A stretch of DNA of 64,000 nt from Neoarius graeffei (taxonomy: Eukaryota; Chordata; Actinopteri; Siluriformes; Ariidae). Location of the stretch: the NCBI RefSeq assembly GCF_027579695.1, contig NC_083590.1, positions 19,733,799-19,797,798 of the forward strand. The letters are read 5' to 3'. Each line of letters starts with the position of its first letter. The stretch's first letter is position 1. Made by a program: the position numbers and the translations under genes. The notes beneath the pieces are model-generated. The model was not told the DNA's origin. It made no database searches and saw only the letters and a list, made by a program, of their open reading frames with translations. Below, one piece after another: positions 1-10,540 of the stretch.

Positions 1-897
1 ATATTTTTGGCTGCTAGGCGGGTGGGTCTAGTTTACTAAGCTAGGCCTGTGGTTGAATTCCAAAATCTTGCCACTGATTAAACAATATCTCAATATATTT
101 GGTTGAAGCATTGATTTTTGTCATCGACATGGCTTCTAATACAAAAAAAAAAAAAAGAAGAATTGAGAAGAAAAAAAACAGCCCCTGGGCTACCCCAGCT
201 GTTCATTGGGCTTGCTTCGCTCACTAGGTTCGCTTCAACTGAAGGATAATCACTGGGCCCCCCATTGTAGAAATGGGCTCCTGTTTTTTGACCTGCAAAA
301 CAATCTGAGTCTCTGCTACTCCATTGCATAACAGTCAAGGACAGCACATGCCCGCTGCCCTAATACAGATTCTACACTGTATTCTCTAACGCATTCCATA
401 CGATATTCCCCACATGCACTCTGCAACACATTCTACACCACACTCTGCAACGCACTCCACAGCATGCTCTCCAAAAGCCCCCACACTACATTCTCTCCGG
501 CACGCAGGAGCCCAGGACCTCCGACCATGCCCGCTATCCCACCCGCCAGGCATGGGTGGACCCGCCTGACCAGATGCAACATGCAGTCATCACCCTCTAA
601 ACAGGTCAGCTCATTCAGTGGGAGGCTTCTTCCTGTACTTCGTTCTTTTCGCCAGGGTTCCCATTGCTTCTCTCGCCGTGTTGAATGTTCTTTCAAAACT
701 CAACTCGAAAAACAGAAGGGCTCCGGGTCTTTTTGTTCAGCTCACAATGGTGCAGAATGTTGTTTGGTTTCATGCAGATGCTTGACTTTCGAGTATGGTA
801 TCGAAGTCTGAGCTTTCGCAGCTAGCAAACCTGTTCGCAGTACGATAATGGCTGAGACGTTCTGAACAACGGTTGTTTCCGGTTCAATGGTCTATTG
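1..897. other. Left edge, no gene recognised
   Basis: I see no supportable exon here. Short reading frames occur on both strands but none resembles a known protein or has convincing splice sites. Around 360-480 there are loose direct repeats of a motif like cacattctacac/cactctgcaacgcactcc. The missing 5' exons of chtop, encoding its N-terminal region, were looked for here and not recognised. Confidence 0.5.
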
Positions 898-1086
898 CAG
901 GGCTATTCAAATACATTTGCAAGGGGGCCAAACTAGAAAATTACAAAATTTGTGAGGGCCGGACAGACAATTGACATAAAATTGATATCAGCTAAAGGCA
1001 ATTAAAATATACTAAGGTATATAATATATGAAATAAAATAAGGTACATTATTCTTTTCCTTTATTACGAAATATAATGAAAAATGG

Positions 1087-2350
1087 TACTTTTTTTTAAT
1101 AGATGAGGACACGTCTTTCATTTTTTGGTCAACAATCATTTTGTCAACAACCGCCAGCATGCAGTCTTTAATAGTTTCTGACTCAGTGAAGGGTCTTTTT
1201 TTTTTTTTCCTTGTCAGTATCCACGCAACTCGTAGAGATGCGATAAAAGCTCTGTCTTGTTCTGTGCAAAAGCCACCAATTGCACGCTGACTTTGTTCAA
1301 AAGAAGTTACCAGTCTGTCTATTCTCCTTCGTCTCTCCTCAGAGCCCTCTTGGTATTGCTCAGAAAATGAAGCATGTTTTGTTGTAAAATGTCTCTTCAC
1401 GTTGTACTCTTTGGCCACAGCTACAGATTCGTTGCACAATAAACACACCGGTCTATCGCTTGCCGTAGTTGGCAAAGTAAATAAGTACTTTTCAGTCCAT
1501 TCGCTTTGAAATTTACGGTTTTCTCTGTCAACTTTGCGATGTTGCTTGGACATAGGGCTGCACAATTAATTGAATTTAATCGAAAATCGCGATTTTGGCT
1601 GCCACGATTAAATTAAATGGAAATTGCGATTTATTTCCATTTAAAATGCGAGCTCTGCTGTATATCTGATCAAGCACTTTTTGACCAATACTCCGTCAAA
1701 CCATCAGGGGGCGAACCGATGCATGTAAGGTTTCATTACTCCGCCTAAATAAGCAAGCAAGCCAAGTGCAGTGTTGCCAGATTGGGCGGTTTTAAGTGCA
1801 TTTTGGCGGGTTTTGAGCATATTTTGGGCTGGAAAACGTCAGCAGCATCTGGCAGCACTGGCCAAGTGTGCAGAGCTTCAGTGCAGCGGTATCTTCTTCA
1901 AGGGGTGATGGTGTGAGAGCAGGTAACAGATTGAGGTGAGAGAGAAAAGCTAACTATGTCGGAACAACAGACTATTTAGCACTGGAGGCAATGCTGTGAC
2001 CTGCCTTCACTCATGTTTAAAGCCAGAGCATGTTGATAGGCTGCTCTTTCTAGCTAAAAACTTGTCGGCCTCAGTATAATGCTACGTAATTGTTGCAATT
2101 GAGTTTTCAGTTCCTTCATCCTTTGGTAATTTCTTGGATAAATTTCATTTATTTGTCATTTGGAAATCAGAATTTCTCTTTTAAATTTCATTCTGCACTG
2201 AAAGCTGTTCATATCGTTTGTTTGAATATAGTGAAATAAAATTTAAGTGATTTCTCTAACATCAAGAATAATCGCGATTGCAATTTTGATCAAGATAATC
2301 GTGATTATAATTTTTTCCATAATCGTGCAGCCCTACTTGGACAGCGCCAT
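1087..2350 (-). pseudogene. hAT transposase N-terminus, split by a MITE
   Basis: Read on the - strand, a start codon at 2348-2350 is followed by five codons, then the MITE at 1553-2335, and the frame resumes from 1552 downwards. The peptide contains the Cys-Cys-His-His arrangement CLLCNES..VKRHFTTKH, typical of BED-like fingers in Charlie-type transposases and in the GTF2IRD2 family derived from them. Similarity fades near 1090. The RNaseH-like catalytic core is absent. The frame call follows from family recognition, while the split is read directly from the 8-bp duplication cttggaca. Confidence 0.75.
1553..2335. mobile_element. hAT MITE nested in hAT transposon
   Basis: Terminal inverted repeats start TAGGGCTGCAC at both ends and the interior is AT-rich without coding content. 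An exact 8-bp duplication cttggaca lies at 1545-1552 and 2336-2343. It sits inside the transposase reading frame of the surrounding hAT element, so it inserted later. Confidence 0.88.
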
Positions 2351-2572
2351 GTTGCCACTGCTGTAGCTGCATGGAGTGTCACATCGCGAGAATGAGTGTG
2401 TCACCATGGAGACGACCTGTATTCTGGTCTGTGCCAGAGCGGTAGAGAAAACTGTGCACTGCGGCAGATACGTAGATGTTTTGTTTTAAAAAAAATCTGC
2501 CGCGGGCCAGATTACATTTCAATCGGGCCAATTTCGCCCCCGGGCCGCTATTTGAATAGGCGTGGTCTATTG

Positions 2573-3142
2573 CTTGTTTCATGCGTAATGCGCATTGTGA
2601 TCACACGGAAGTAGTACTTGCAGAATAAAAACTAGGAATCTGTAAGACTATTAGTATACACCTGTAAGCCTGACACAAATCCGTAAGACTTGCGGGTATG
2701 CATGATTAGGTTATGTCTGTTTTAAAACTGAAACGTTAGTGTTTGTGTTACTTGGCGAAGTGAACGAGTGACGCTCCCATCTCGCTATGAAAGATGTTGT
2801 AAATTGTTTCTCTGTGATGAACCAAGACAGAGGAGCGTTAACTCCTGCCCGTCTCTCCTTCATGTGAAAGTAGGAGTGATGGATCCGGAGTCAGCAAAAC
2901 GTGCGCGCGCACAGACGAGGAACTCGTGCTAATCCCAGAAACCTGTTTTAACAAATTAAATATCTTTGCAAAAGCCACGTGAACTATACTGGATGTAAAT
3001 GTGATGTACAGCCAGGTGGAAATGGTCTCATCATCTGTGCCGGATGTTGTTAATGCACTCTGTCTGTTCTGGACACACATCCAGCAGGGTGGTGCAGCGT
3101 TCGTGCTGTCTTGTAAGCCATAACGTGAGAATATAACGCTGT
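2573..3142. other. Unassigned intergenic sequence
   Basis: No gene, RNA gene or clear repeat boundary was recognised between the hAT element and the next transposon. Confidence 0.4.
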
Positions 3143-3209
3143 ATTGAGGTTTTTCACCCACGTGACCAAGTCATGTGATGCTGCCATTTTGGACGTCACG
3201 GCTCGAATC

Positions 3210-3611
3210 AGTTTGAATGCGAGGAAGGCGACAAACGAAAAACTTAAAAGAAAAAGGAGCGAGATGCAGAAAACACCTTCACTATCCAGCAATGTAGGGC
3301 ATTTACAGGGCGAGCAGAGGGAGAGGTATTTGTAAAAATTGAGGTTAGCAGGCTTGGAGAACGACGTTTACCTGCTTCCACCAGGATTGTTCACTGACGT
3401 ACGGAAGTACACGAAGCCCTCGTCTTTACCTGACTTCGGCCCACATGATCTGTATACCTATGTCGTTAAAAACCCATCGCCATACACAGGTATTGATCTG
3501 AAAGCGTATTAGAGTTTGGATGCCTACAAATATTTTGTGTCCGGCTGGGTAACATGCCTACATCAGCGGGTCGTCCCTGGAGCCGGTGGTCGCCATCTTA
3601 TTACAGCTAAG
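3210..3611 (+). pseudogene. Broken exon of a transposon-borne YqaJ/SWIM-type protein
   Basis: One frame can be read from 3210 to a splice donor-like aag|gtttgt at 3611, with in-frame stops at 3333-3335 and 3510-3512. The recognisable part includes VYLLPPGLFTDVRKYTKPSS and YKYFVSGWV, then PGAGGRHLITAK. Fish genomes carry many proteins of this type, which continue into a SWIM zinc finger and a YqaJ exonuclease domain; neither domain is seen here. The copy is dead. Naming the family is from memory and should be tested by protein search. Confidence 0.5.
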
Positions 3612-3799
3612 GTTTGTTCACATTTTCATTTACTTTCGGTCCTCAGGATAAACAAAATGTTATTAAATGTCATTGAAATAAGTTCTTAGTCTGTTGAGAC
3701 ATGGCCCGTTATAAATTTGCTGTTACCAGGCAATGACCAAGAACTGTATTATTAGGGTCGGTGTCTGTGTTGTAGCAGTGTACTAGCAGCTAGCTGTTA

Positions 3800-5045
3800 G
3801 CACTAGCTAATGTCAACAACATCATAGCTGGTATGTTACTGTAGCAATGTTTACGTTCAGTCATTTGGAAGACCTGTTAAAACTTTTCAATTTCAAGTTT
3901 TTCCTTTACTGTATTTACTAGTTTACTGTAATTATGATCCGGCAGCTAGTTACACCGGATCCAGTGTAAATAGCTGCCGGAGCGCGCTCCGGAACCTCGG
4001 CTGGAGCACTCCGGGAGCAAGCCGGAGCGCGCTGCTTAACTTGAGGGGGAGCAAGCCGGAGCACGCTCCAGAACCTCGGCTGGAGCACTCCGGGAGCAAG
4101 ACGGAGCGCGCTGCTTAATTTGAGGGGGAGCAAGACGGAGCGCGCTGCTTAATTTGAGGGGGAGCAAGACGGAGCGCACTGCTTAATTTGAGGGGGAGAA
4201 AGACGGAGCGCGCTGCTTAATTTGAGGGGGAGCAAGACGGAGCACTCTGGGAGCAAGCCGGAGCGCGCTGCTTAACTTGAGGGGGAGCAAGCCGGAGCAC
4301 GCTCCAGAACCTTGGCCGGAGCACTCCGGGAGCAAGCCGGAGCGCGCTGCTTAATTTGAGGGGGGAGCAAGCCGGAGCGCGCTGCTTAATTTGAGGGGGG
4401 AGCAAGCCGGAGCGCGCTGCTTAATTTGAGGGGGGAGCAAGCCGGAGCGCGCTGCTTAATTTGAGGGGGGAGCAAGCCGGAGCGCGCTGCTTAATTTGAG
4501 GGGGGAGCAAGCCGGAGCACGCTGCTTAATTTGAGGGGGGAGCAAGCCGGAGCGCGCTGCTTAATTTGAGGGGGAGCAAGCCGGAGCGCGCTGCTTAATT
4601 TGAGGGGGGAGCAAGCCGGAGCGCGCTGCTTAATTTGAGGGGGAGCAAGCCGGAGCGCGCTGCTTAATTTGAGGGGGGAGCAAGCCGGAGCGCGCTGCTT
4701 AATTTGAGGGGGGAGCAAGCCGGAGCGCGCTGCTTAATTTGAGGGGGAGCAAGCCGGAGCGCGCTGCTTAATTTGAGGGGGGAGCAAGCCGGAGCGCGCT
4801 GCTTAATTTGAGGGGGGAGCAAGCCGGAGCGCGCTGCTTAATTTGAGGGGGAGCAAGCCGGAGCGTGCTCCGGCAGCTATTTACACTGGATCTGGTGTAA
4901 ATAGCTGCCGGATCATAATTACAGTAAACTAGTAAATCCAGTAAAGGAAAAACTTGAGACTGAAAGGTTTTAACAGTCATCCAAATGACTGAACGTAAAC
5001 ATTGCTACAGTAACATACCAGCTATGATGTTGACATTAGCTAGCT
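3800..5045. repeat. Foldback with about 185-bp inverted arms flanking a minisatellite
   Basis: The segment from about 3800 to 3985 (ctagctaatgtcaa ... ccggcagcta) reappears in inverted orientation at about 4865-5045 (tagctgccgg ... ttgacattagctag). The arms contain the same gtttactgtaattatgatcc motif. The minisatellite lies between them. It may be a separate foldback element inserted into the larger transposon, or an internal expansion of it. Confidence 0.8.
3977..4870. repeat. 34/35-bp minisatellite
   Basis: About 25 tandem copies of a unit containing gagcaagccggagcgcgctg followed by cttaatttgagggg. The unit alternates between 34 and 35 bp through a variable run of G, so an open frame on the - strand shows a 23-residue periodicity. 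The first units (3977-4330) are more divergent than the rest. The open frames over it are artefacts. Confidence 0.95.
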
Positions 5046-5111
5046 TGACCTTCAAAATGGCGGACACCGGGGCGTCACGTGACCCTGTGACGTCAGGTGA
5101 AAAACCTCAAT

Positions 5112-6022
5112 TGGAGAAACAAATGCGCTGGGTCCAGCGGTTGCGAAGTTTGGAGTAAAATAGCGCTCGTGTTCTGAGAACAGTCCGTGTGTAATCTGCA
5201 GCCGAGCCACGCATTAAGAAAATGATCCCAACCTCCTGGAGCTCGTCCATTCTCAGTCCTTGAGTCTTGTAAATGTGCTGGATGGATTGAGATTTTTATT
5301 TACTTTCCCCCCCCTTTTCAGTTATCAGATGACTTAGTATGGTGTGTAAACGCACTCGGCGCGGTTACGCAGCCTTGTCTCCAAGGTTCTGAAGACTGTA
5401 GTCTGTAAGTAGATGGACAGTGACGGGATTTGTTTTGACTCGGTCCTGTTGGAATGTCGGCTTTAATTTCGGTGTTTATGTCTAAAGAGCGAAGCTTACA
5501 GGAATCAAGGCAACTGAGGCAATCATTCAATACTTTTCACAGTCTGCACACGGCGACATAACACGTCTCTGCAACCAGGCTGCAGTAACCAGAAACCTTT
5601 CTTAAGTGTTTATTTAAAAAGTGTATATATAATATAAAAGGGCGCACTACTTGAGCAGTGTTTTTTCGCACGGAACTGTAATTACTTTCTCAGATCCTAA
5701 CCCTTTTAACTGGTCTGCAGTATTGTATTGCAGAAAAAACAGTGTGAATAAAGGACTCTTTCACATAAACCTCGATGGTTTTATCATAGTTTAAAGCTTC
5801 ATATTACGGTTTTAATGATGTGCCTAAACAGTAATCCAGCCTTGTAAGTGTGCTGGACAGTTTGTGCGTCTCAAATGCAGTTTTGATGAATGACAAACGT
5901 CTTTTTCTCTACGTAGAGTATAAGAGATGTATTCAAGACTCAGGATTTGGTTCCTTTCACCTAACTGGTTTGTTTATAACCTTGTCTTCATGCTGCTGTG
6001 GTTCCTCGTCTCCTCTCTGCAG
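5112..6022. other. Probable chtop intron sequence
   Basis: No exon was recognised between the ISL2EU-like element and the first visible chtop exon. The upstream chtop exons are either beyond the left edge or not recognisable by eye. The segment ends in a good acceptor, tcctctctgcag, at 6011-6022. Confidence 0.45.
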
Positions 6023-6203
6023 AGTCTGAAGCAGCGGCTTGGGAAGAGCAACATTCAGGCACGGCTGGGCCGGCCCATTGGCCCGCTGATGCGAGGCGGT
6101 GCTGTGGGTCGTGGCTTCGGTGTATCAGGAATGCGTGGAGCTACGCGAGGCCTCAGAGGACGAGGAAGAGGAGGCCCCATGAGAGGAGCGCTGGCTCTGA
6201 GAG
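6023..6203 (+). CDS. chtop: chtop exon, SLKQRLGKS block and first RG repeats
   Basis: The acceptor ctctctgcag precedes AGT CTG AAG, in phase 0. The donor is agag|gtgtga, leaving phase 1. 60 codons plus one base. Confidence 0.92.
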
Positions 6204-9200
6204 GTGTGATGAACTCTTCCTGGTTTACATTGCGGCATGCTTAAAAATATTCTTTAAAATTCAACTGTGCTGATTTTACAAAGCTGCGAATTCAAGTTAT
6301 AGTTGAACTGGGATGTAATTAGGGCTGTGCGATATATCGAATATACTCGATATATCTCCGAAAATTATGTGTGAGATGCATATTATTATATCGTAACTAT
6401 CGAGTATTTTATGGTCATCTGCCGACTTGCGTTTGTTTAAAACCTTTTCCGGTGGTTTTCTCCCTGTCCCTCAGGCGGTAATGTGAGAGGCTGCCTAAGG
6501 GTAAAAAAAAAAACAACTTCACGCACTTGCCAACCAATCCCGGGCAACATCTCGGTGCTGAAAGGAACTTGCGGGAAGATTTTCTAGTTTCGGTTTACAG
6601 CGCTGACTTAGTTTGTGCAATCACTGGTGCTGCATAGGCGACCGTGTAAGCTCTGTCAATTTCAGCGACAAATTAAAAATGGAAGCGGACGAATTGGTTC
6701 CTAAAAGAACTAGTAAGGGGTCAGTCATCTGGCATTTTTTGGATATCGCGAGGAGGACGTGGAACAGCAAATGCCAGTTTGTAAAGTGTGCAAAAAAAAC
6801 CAGTCATCACGAAAGGCAGCAGCACGACAAATATGTTCCATCACCTGAAACTCACCCGGTACAGCATGAAGAGTCTCCTAAACTCTGAACTACTTGCCCA
6901 CGAGCTAAAACCCCCCACACGAGCTAAACAAACGACCATAGCGGCCTCGTTCTCCAAAGCCATGCCATATGTTGCAATTTTCAAGACTTTTTTCAGTTTG
7001 TGTGACATCTTTGTTGAATAAAAATAGTCTTATTTCAACTCGATTGTGATTAATCACCAACATGACAATTTAAAATGTGTTGTTGAAAACCACCTGTAAA
7101 GTTAACCAAGAATGTTATTTAATCTGCAGGGATTGTAGTGAAAACAGTAGAGAGTAAAAGTTAGATTTCATGGGGTCCTTTAGAGGAGATTTCAATATAT
7201 CGTATATCGTGAAATGGAGAAAATGTATCGGGATATTCATTTTTTTCCCATATCGCACAGCCCTAGATGTAATGATATGATGGGGTGTGATTGCCAGGTT
7301 TCGAACCCAGGGATCAGAAAATATGAAACCGCTGCTTTCTTGTATTACATTACGGGCAATGAGCAGATGCTCTAATCTTATCCAGAGTGGCGTACAACAA
7401 GGGGTACGTGATGTACTGCTTCTGGAGCAGAGAGGGGTAAGGGCCTTGCTCAAAGGCCCAACAGTGGCAGTTTGACCTTGCTTGGGCTTGAACCCATGAT
7501 CAGTAACTGTTGAGCCATTGCTGCCCCAGTCATTGATTGGTACAGACACGTGGCATGTTGAAAGGACTAAAAGTAAACGTGTGTGTGGGGTGTGACAGGT
7601 CAGCTGAAGGGCCGAGGTGGTCCAGGGCGTCTGGGTATTCGCAGGGGAATGCGTCAGCGTGGAGGAGCCACAGGCCGAGGAGCTGCTCTGACTGGCCGAG
7701 GAGGAGCACGTGGAGGAGCTGGAGCCCGTGGTGAGGACTTTTTTTTTTTAAATACACTACTGTTCAAAAGTTTGGGGTCACTTTGAAATGTCCTTATTTT
7801 TGAAAGAAAAGCACTGTTCTTTTCAATGAAGATCACTTTAAACTAATCAGAAATCCACTCTATACATTGCTAATGTGGTAAATGACTATTCTAGCTGCAA
7901 ATGTGTGGTTTTTGGTGCAATATCTCCATAGGTGTATAGAGGCCCATTTCCAGCAACTCTCACTCCAGTGTTCTAATGGTACAATGTGTTTGCTCATTGC
8001 CTCAGAAGGCTAATGGATGATTAGAAAACCCTTGTACAATCATGTTAGCACAGCTGAAAACAGTTTAGCTCTTTAGAGAAGCTATAAAACTGACCTTCCT
8101 TTGAGCAGATTGAGTTTCTGGAGCATCACATTTGTGGGGTCGATGAAATGCTCAAAATGGCCAGAAAAATGTCTCGACTATATTTTCTATTCATTTTACA
8201 ACTTATGGTGGGAAATAAAAGTGTGACTTTTCATGGAAAACACAAAATTGTCTGGGTGACCCCAAACTTTTGAACGGTAGTGTACATTTAAGTTATTCCA
8301 CGAAATAGAGTCGTACGTGAGCGGATAGCCGACTAGGTGCGTAGCACTGAGCTGGCTATAAGCCATGTATGACGAGATTGTGGATAAAATAAATGTTATT
8401 CCACTCATTTACTATGTTTTGAGAGAAACTTTATTTTTATTTTTCGATAAATAACTTTTTACAAAACATCCAACAAAATAATTTCTGCTTAATGTAAATA
8501 AACTGGCAAAATGACGAGCAATTTGTGAAAAATGCGATAATTCTTGAAAAATAAAGACATTCTTATCAAACACTTTTTTCCAAACAAATATGTTTTGTCC
8601 TCGGTTGGTTCAGCAGCACGTACCGCCATTTTGTTTTGTTTTTCTCTACTCGGTGTATGAGCTGATATCCTAGTAGTAGAGTAGCCAATCAGAGTGCGTA
8701 ACTGCTCGTATCCAGTGAATGTAGATAGAATACATAGGATTATTCTGAGCAGGATTTACACAATGTGATATATATAATCACACGAACGATATAGTAACTG
8801 TAATAGGAAGCCTTTAGTGTTGTTCAATAAGAGTATAGATTAATAATAGTTTGATTTTAGACACGTTGCTCGTGTTTATTCAGTTGTGGACACGATGTCA
8901 CCTGAAGCTATAAGACAGGGGTGTCAAACCTGATCCATAAAGGGCCTTGTGGCTGCAGGTTTTCATTCCAGCCATGCAGCAGCACACCTGACTTGGCTCA
9001 TTCAATCAACTGAACTGTCTTCACACAGTCAAATACTTGCAGCCACACCCACCCTTGATTAAAGGGTGGGTGTGTCAGTTGATTGAATAAGCCAAATCAG
9101 GGTGCTGCTGCATGGCTGGAATGAAAACCTGCAGCCACACAGCCCTTTATGGATCAGGTTTGACACCCCTGCTATAAGAGATTTCTTTATTGTTCCCCGT

Positions 9201-9961
9201 GGGGGTAAATTCAGGTGTTGCAGCAGCTCAAGTACAGAGTAAAATATAAATGGATGCAGACTAAGTAAAAGAGAACAATAAGAATTGGTAGTGGCACTAC
9301 ATCATAAGCAGTGTGCGTAAGCTAGTGATGTAGAGTCATATGGAGTGAGGTAGGAGTAGGTATGGTGGAACTGTGACAATAGTGGTGCAACATGTGATAA
9401 GGTACATGATGGTGCGTATTTAAAAAAAAAAAAAAAGTACTATACTGCCTCAACTATTTCCGTTAGTGTTTCACGCATTTCTGAAGTGCCCAAGTGACAT
9501 GCCCAAACGGATGCTCGCGGCAGCCATCTTGCACGCACAAAGATAACAGCAATTATAACTCGGGTTTTAGTGTTTCCGTGGTAACTGATGCTCTCCAGTG
9601 GCTGAACTGTATCGCTGGAAGATGATTAGAAGACTCGTTTCACTTTCTTGTTTTCCCTTTTATGGAGTTTTGTGGGTGTGGCTAAGTGTAAATCAGCTGA
9701 GGCATGAAACATAAGGCATATCGAACATCGAGATGTATCGGATCATGTGCCTTTCTTCCAGGTCGCGGAGGTTTGCGCGGTCGTGGCGGTTTCCTCGGGA
9801 GAGGCCGTGGCCGAGGGAGAGGCAGAGGAACAGGACGTCCCGCTGTCACCAGGGAACAGCTGGACAATCAACTGGATGCCTACATGTCCAAAACCAAGGG
9901 ACATCTGGACGCAGAGCTGGATGCGTACATGGCCCAAGCGGACCCAGAGAGCATGGAGTGA
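6023..9961 (+). CDS. chtop: Chromatin target of PRMT1 protein, C-terminal exons
   Basis: CHTOP (Friend of PRMT1) is a nuclear RNA-binding protein. It is methylated by PRMT1, takes part in TREX-dependent mRNA export and is a subunit of the 5FMC complex. Three exons (6023-6203, 7599-7730, 9762-9961) join in phase and encode a block starting [20 protein letters not shown], a long arginine/glycine-rich (RGG) central region, and a C-terminal tail with [20 protein letters not shown]. The tail closely matches the conserved CHTOP C-terminus. The stop is TGA at 9959-9961. All junctions are GT-AG and phase 1. The N-terminal part of the protein is not seen. Introns hold hAT, Tc1-type and SINE insertions. 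Teleosts may carry two chtop paralogues; which one this is cannot be decided here. Confidence 0.93.
6320..7265. mobile_element. hAT-Ac type element remnant in chtop intron
   Basis: Inverted ends TAGGGCTGTGCGATAT and the complementary ATCGCACAGCCCTA are flanked by an exact 8-bp duplication gatgtaat (6312-6319 and 7266-7273). The interior encodes a frameshifted BED zinc finger on the + strand. It is non-autonomous. Confidence 0.88.
6679..6990 (+). pseudogene. BED zinc-finger fragment of hAT (ZBED-like) transposase
   Basis: The peptide starts [20 protein letters not shown] and after a frameshift continues in another frame with CKVCKKPV, then NMFHHLKL. The two frames together give the Trp, Cys-x2-Cys and His spacing of a BED finger as found in ZBED1-like hAT transposases. 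No catalytic domain follows. It is a relic within the hAT element. Confidence 0.7.
7335..7530. repeat. Fish dispersed SINE-like repeat in chtop intron
   Basis: It contains tacattacgggcaatgagca, ttatccagagtggcgtacaa and gcccaacagtggcag, which recur as a dispersed repeat in many fish genomes. Boundaries are approximate and I cannot assign a family name with confidence. Confidence 0.5.
7599..7730 (+). CDS. chtop: chtop exon, RGG-rich region
   Basis: The acceptor gtgtgacag is followed by GT CAG CTG, completing a Gly codon. The donor is cgtg|gtgagg. 43 full codons, mostly Gly, Arg and Ala, encoding the RGG region that is the PRMT1 substrate in CHTOP. Confidence 0.92.
7755..8282. mobile_element. 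528-bp Tc1-type MITE, copy 1
   Basis: The ends are CACTACTGTTCAAAAGTTTG and CAAACTTTTGAACGGTAGTG, flanked by TA on both sides. It has no coding capacity. A second copy of exactly the same length lies at 29158-29685 and a rearranged third at 35905-36528. Confidence 0.9.
8283..8735 (-). repeat. Dispersed element 'X', copy 1 (inverted, shortened)
   Basis: It shares with 22310-22998 and 42743-44608 the end motif tattctatctacattcactg, the segment ggctactctactactagg-like, and caaaatggcg, here in reverse orientation. It abuts the MITE at 7755-8282. The family looks like a non-autonomous DNA transposon; I do not recognise its name. Confidence 0.65.
8916..9171. mobile_element. 256-bp hAT MITE
   Basis: Inverted ends CAGGGGTGTCAAACCTGATC are near-perfect, and the element is largely palindromic (tgcagccac / gtggctgca). 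It is flanked by an exact 8-bp duplication ctataaga at 8908-8915 and 9172-9179. Confidence 0.92.
9180..9420. repeat. Possible LINE-tail or SINE repeat
   Basis: The phrase tttattgttccccgtggggg with following gcagcagc resembles a dispersed fish repeat also seen in weaker form at 35780-35870 (tttattatcccacagtgggg). Boundaries are uncertain. Confidence 0.35.
9762..9961 (+). CDS. chtop: chtop terminal exon
   Basis: The acceptor tttcttccag precedes GT CGC GGA, completing Gly. It encodes the last RGG stretch and the conserved acidic tail [18 protein letters not shown], then TGA. Confidence 0.95.
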
Positions 9962-10540
9962 TCTGCAGATGTATACACTGATGTGTCAGCTAGGCATATA
10001 GTTACAGGCATTTTTCTCCTGAATTTAATCAAAATGCTATTTCCACTGAACTTTCTACAAAGTGATGAGATGTACAAGGTGAGAGCTGGATGTGCTCTCG
10101 GTTGTTAAGCTCCTTAAGCTTATTTACTGATTAAAGCGAAAATGGAGCACCTTTTATACAGCGTAGGCTCCTTTAGTGTTGACGCAGTGCTGATTGAATG
10201 AAGGAGGACATGGATGTGCTCGTCCACCATCTTACTAGGAGCTTTGTTCTTGATGCGGACCTTCAGAAAATAGACTTTTTACCCTGTGACTTTTTTGAGC
10301 TGGACTTTTGGAGAATATTATTATTATTGTTATTATTATTATTGGTTTACTCTACAAAATATTCAGATTTGTTATGGCACTGTGCTACAAACATGCTTCC
10401 CTTCATTTTACTGTGCTTTTAAATGTTCTGAACAAGTCATGTGAAGACTGCAACTGTTTTAAAAAAAAAATCCACTACATAGCATCTTGGTCTTGTAATT
10501 TGACATTTTTACTTTCTTTTAATAAATATTGACCTTGATG
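9962..10540 (+). other. chtop: chtop 3' UTR
   Basis: AT-rich sequence downstream of the chtop stop, ending near a canonical AATAAA at 10521-10526. It contains a short ATT microsatellite at about 10317-10343. Confidence 0.7.
10521..10526 (+). promoter_or_regulatory. Polyadenylation signal AATAAA for chtop
   Basis: Canonical hexamer about 560 bp after the stop codon and the clearest signal before the next repeats. Confidence 0.7.

Larger units (their letters stand above)
898..2564 (-). mobile_element. hAT (Charlie-like) transposon remnant, interrupted by a MITE
   Basis: The ends form imperfect inverted repeats: the left end starts CAGGGCTATTCAAATA and the right end reads TATTTGAATAGGCGTG. The flanks carry an exact 8-bp target-site duplication, gtctattg, at 890-897 and 2565-2572, which is diagnostic of hAT elements. 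The interior encodes on the - strand the N-terminus of a hAT transposase with a BED-like zinc finger. The rest of the transposase is deleted, so the copy is non-autonomous. Confidence 0.85.
3145..5109. mobile_element. ISL2EU-like DNA transposon, decayed
   Basis: The termini are inverted copies of TGAGGTTTTTCAC, and the similarity extends inward through gacgtcac/cacgtgac and gccattttg motifs. The flanking dinucleotide AT is present at 3143-3144 and 5110-5111, fitting the AT target duplication known for ISL2EU elements. Inside is a broken coding exon (3210-3611) resembling the start of the large YqaJ/SWIM-type proteins that accompany such elements in fish. A foldback and a minisatellite fill the right half. 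The superfamily call rests on the duplication, termini and remembered family features. Confidence 0.6.

Noticed and set aside
464-811. 115-codon frame as an upstream chtop exon
   Set aside because: No Met/Gln/Arg-rich CHTOP N-terminal features and no fitting splice sites.
3977-4870. CRISPR-like array
   Set aside because: Units are directly adjacent without unique spacers, and the window is vertebrate DNA.
4217-4980. Open frames with APPQIKQRAPACSPLKLSS repeats
   Set aside because: Minisatellite translation; the unit alternates 34/35 bp and no start, splice or family context supports a protein.
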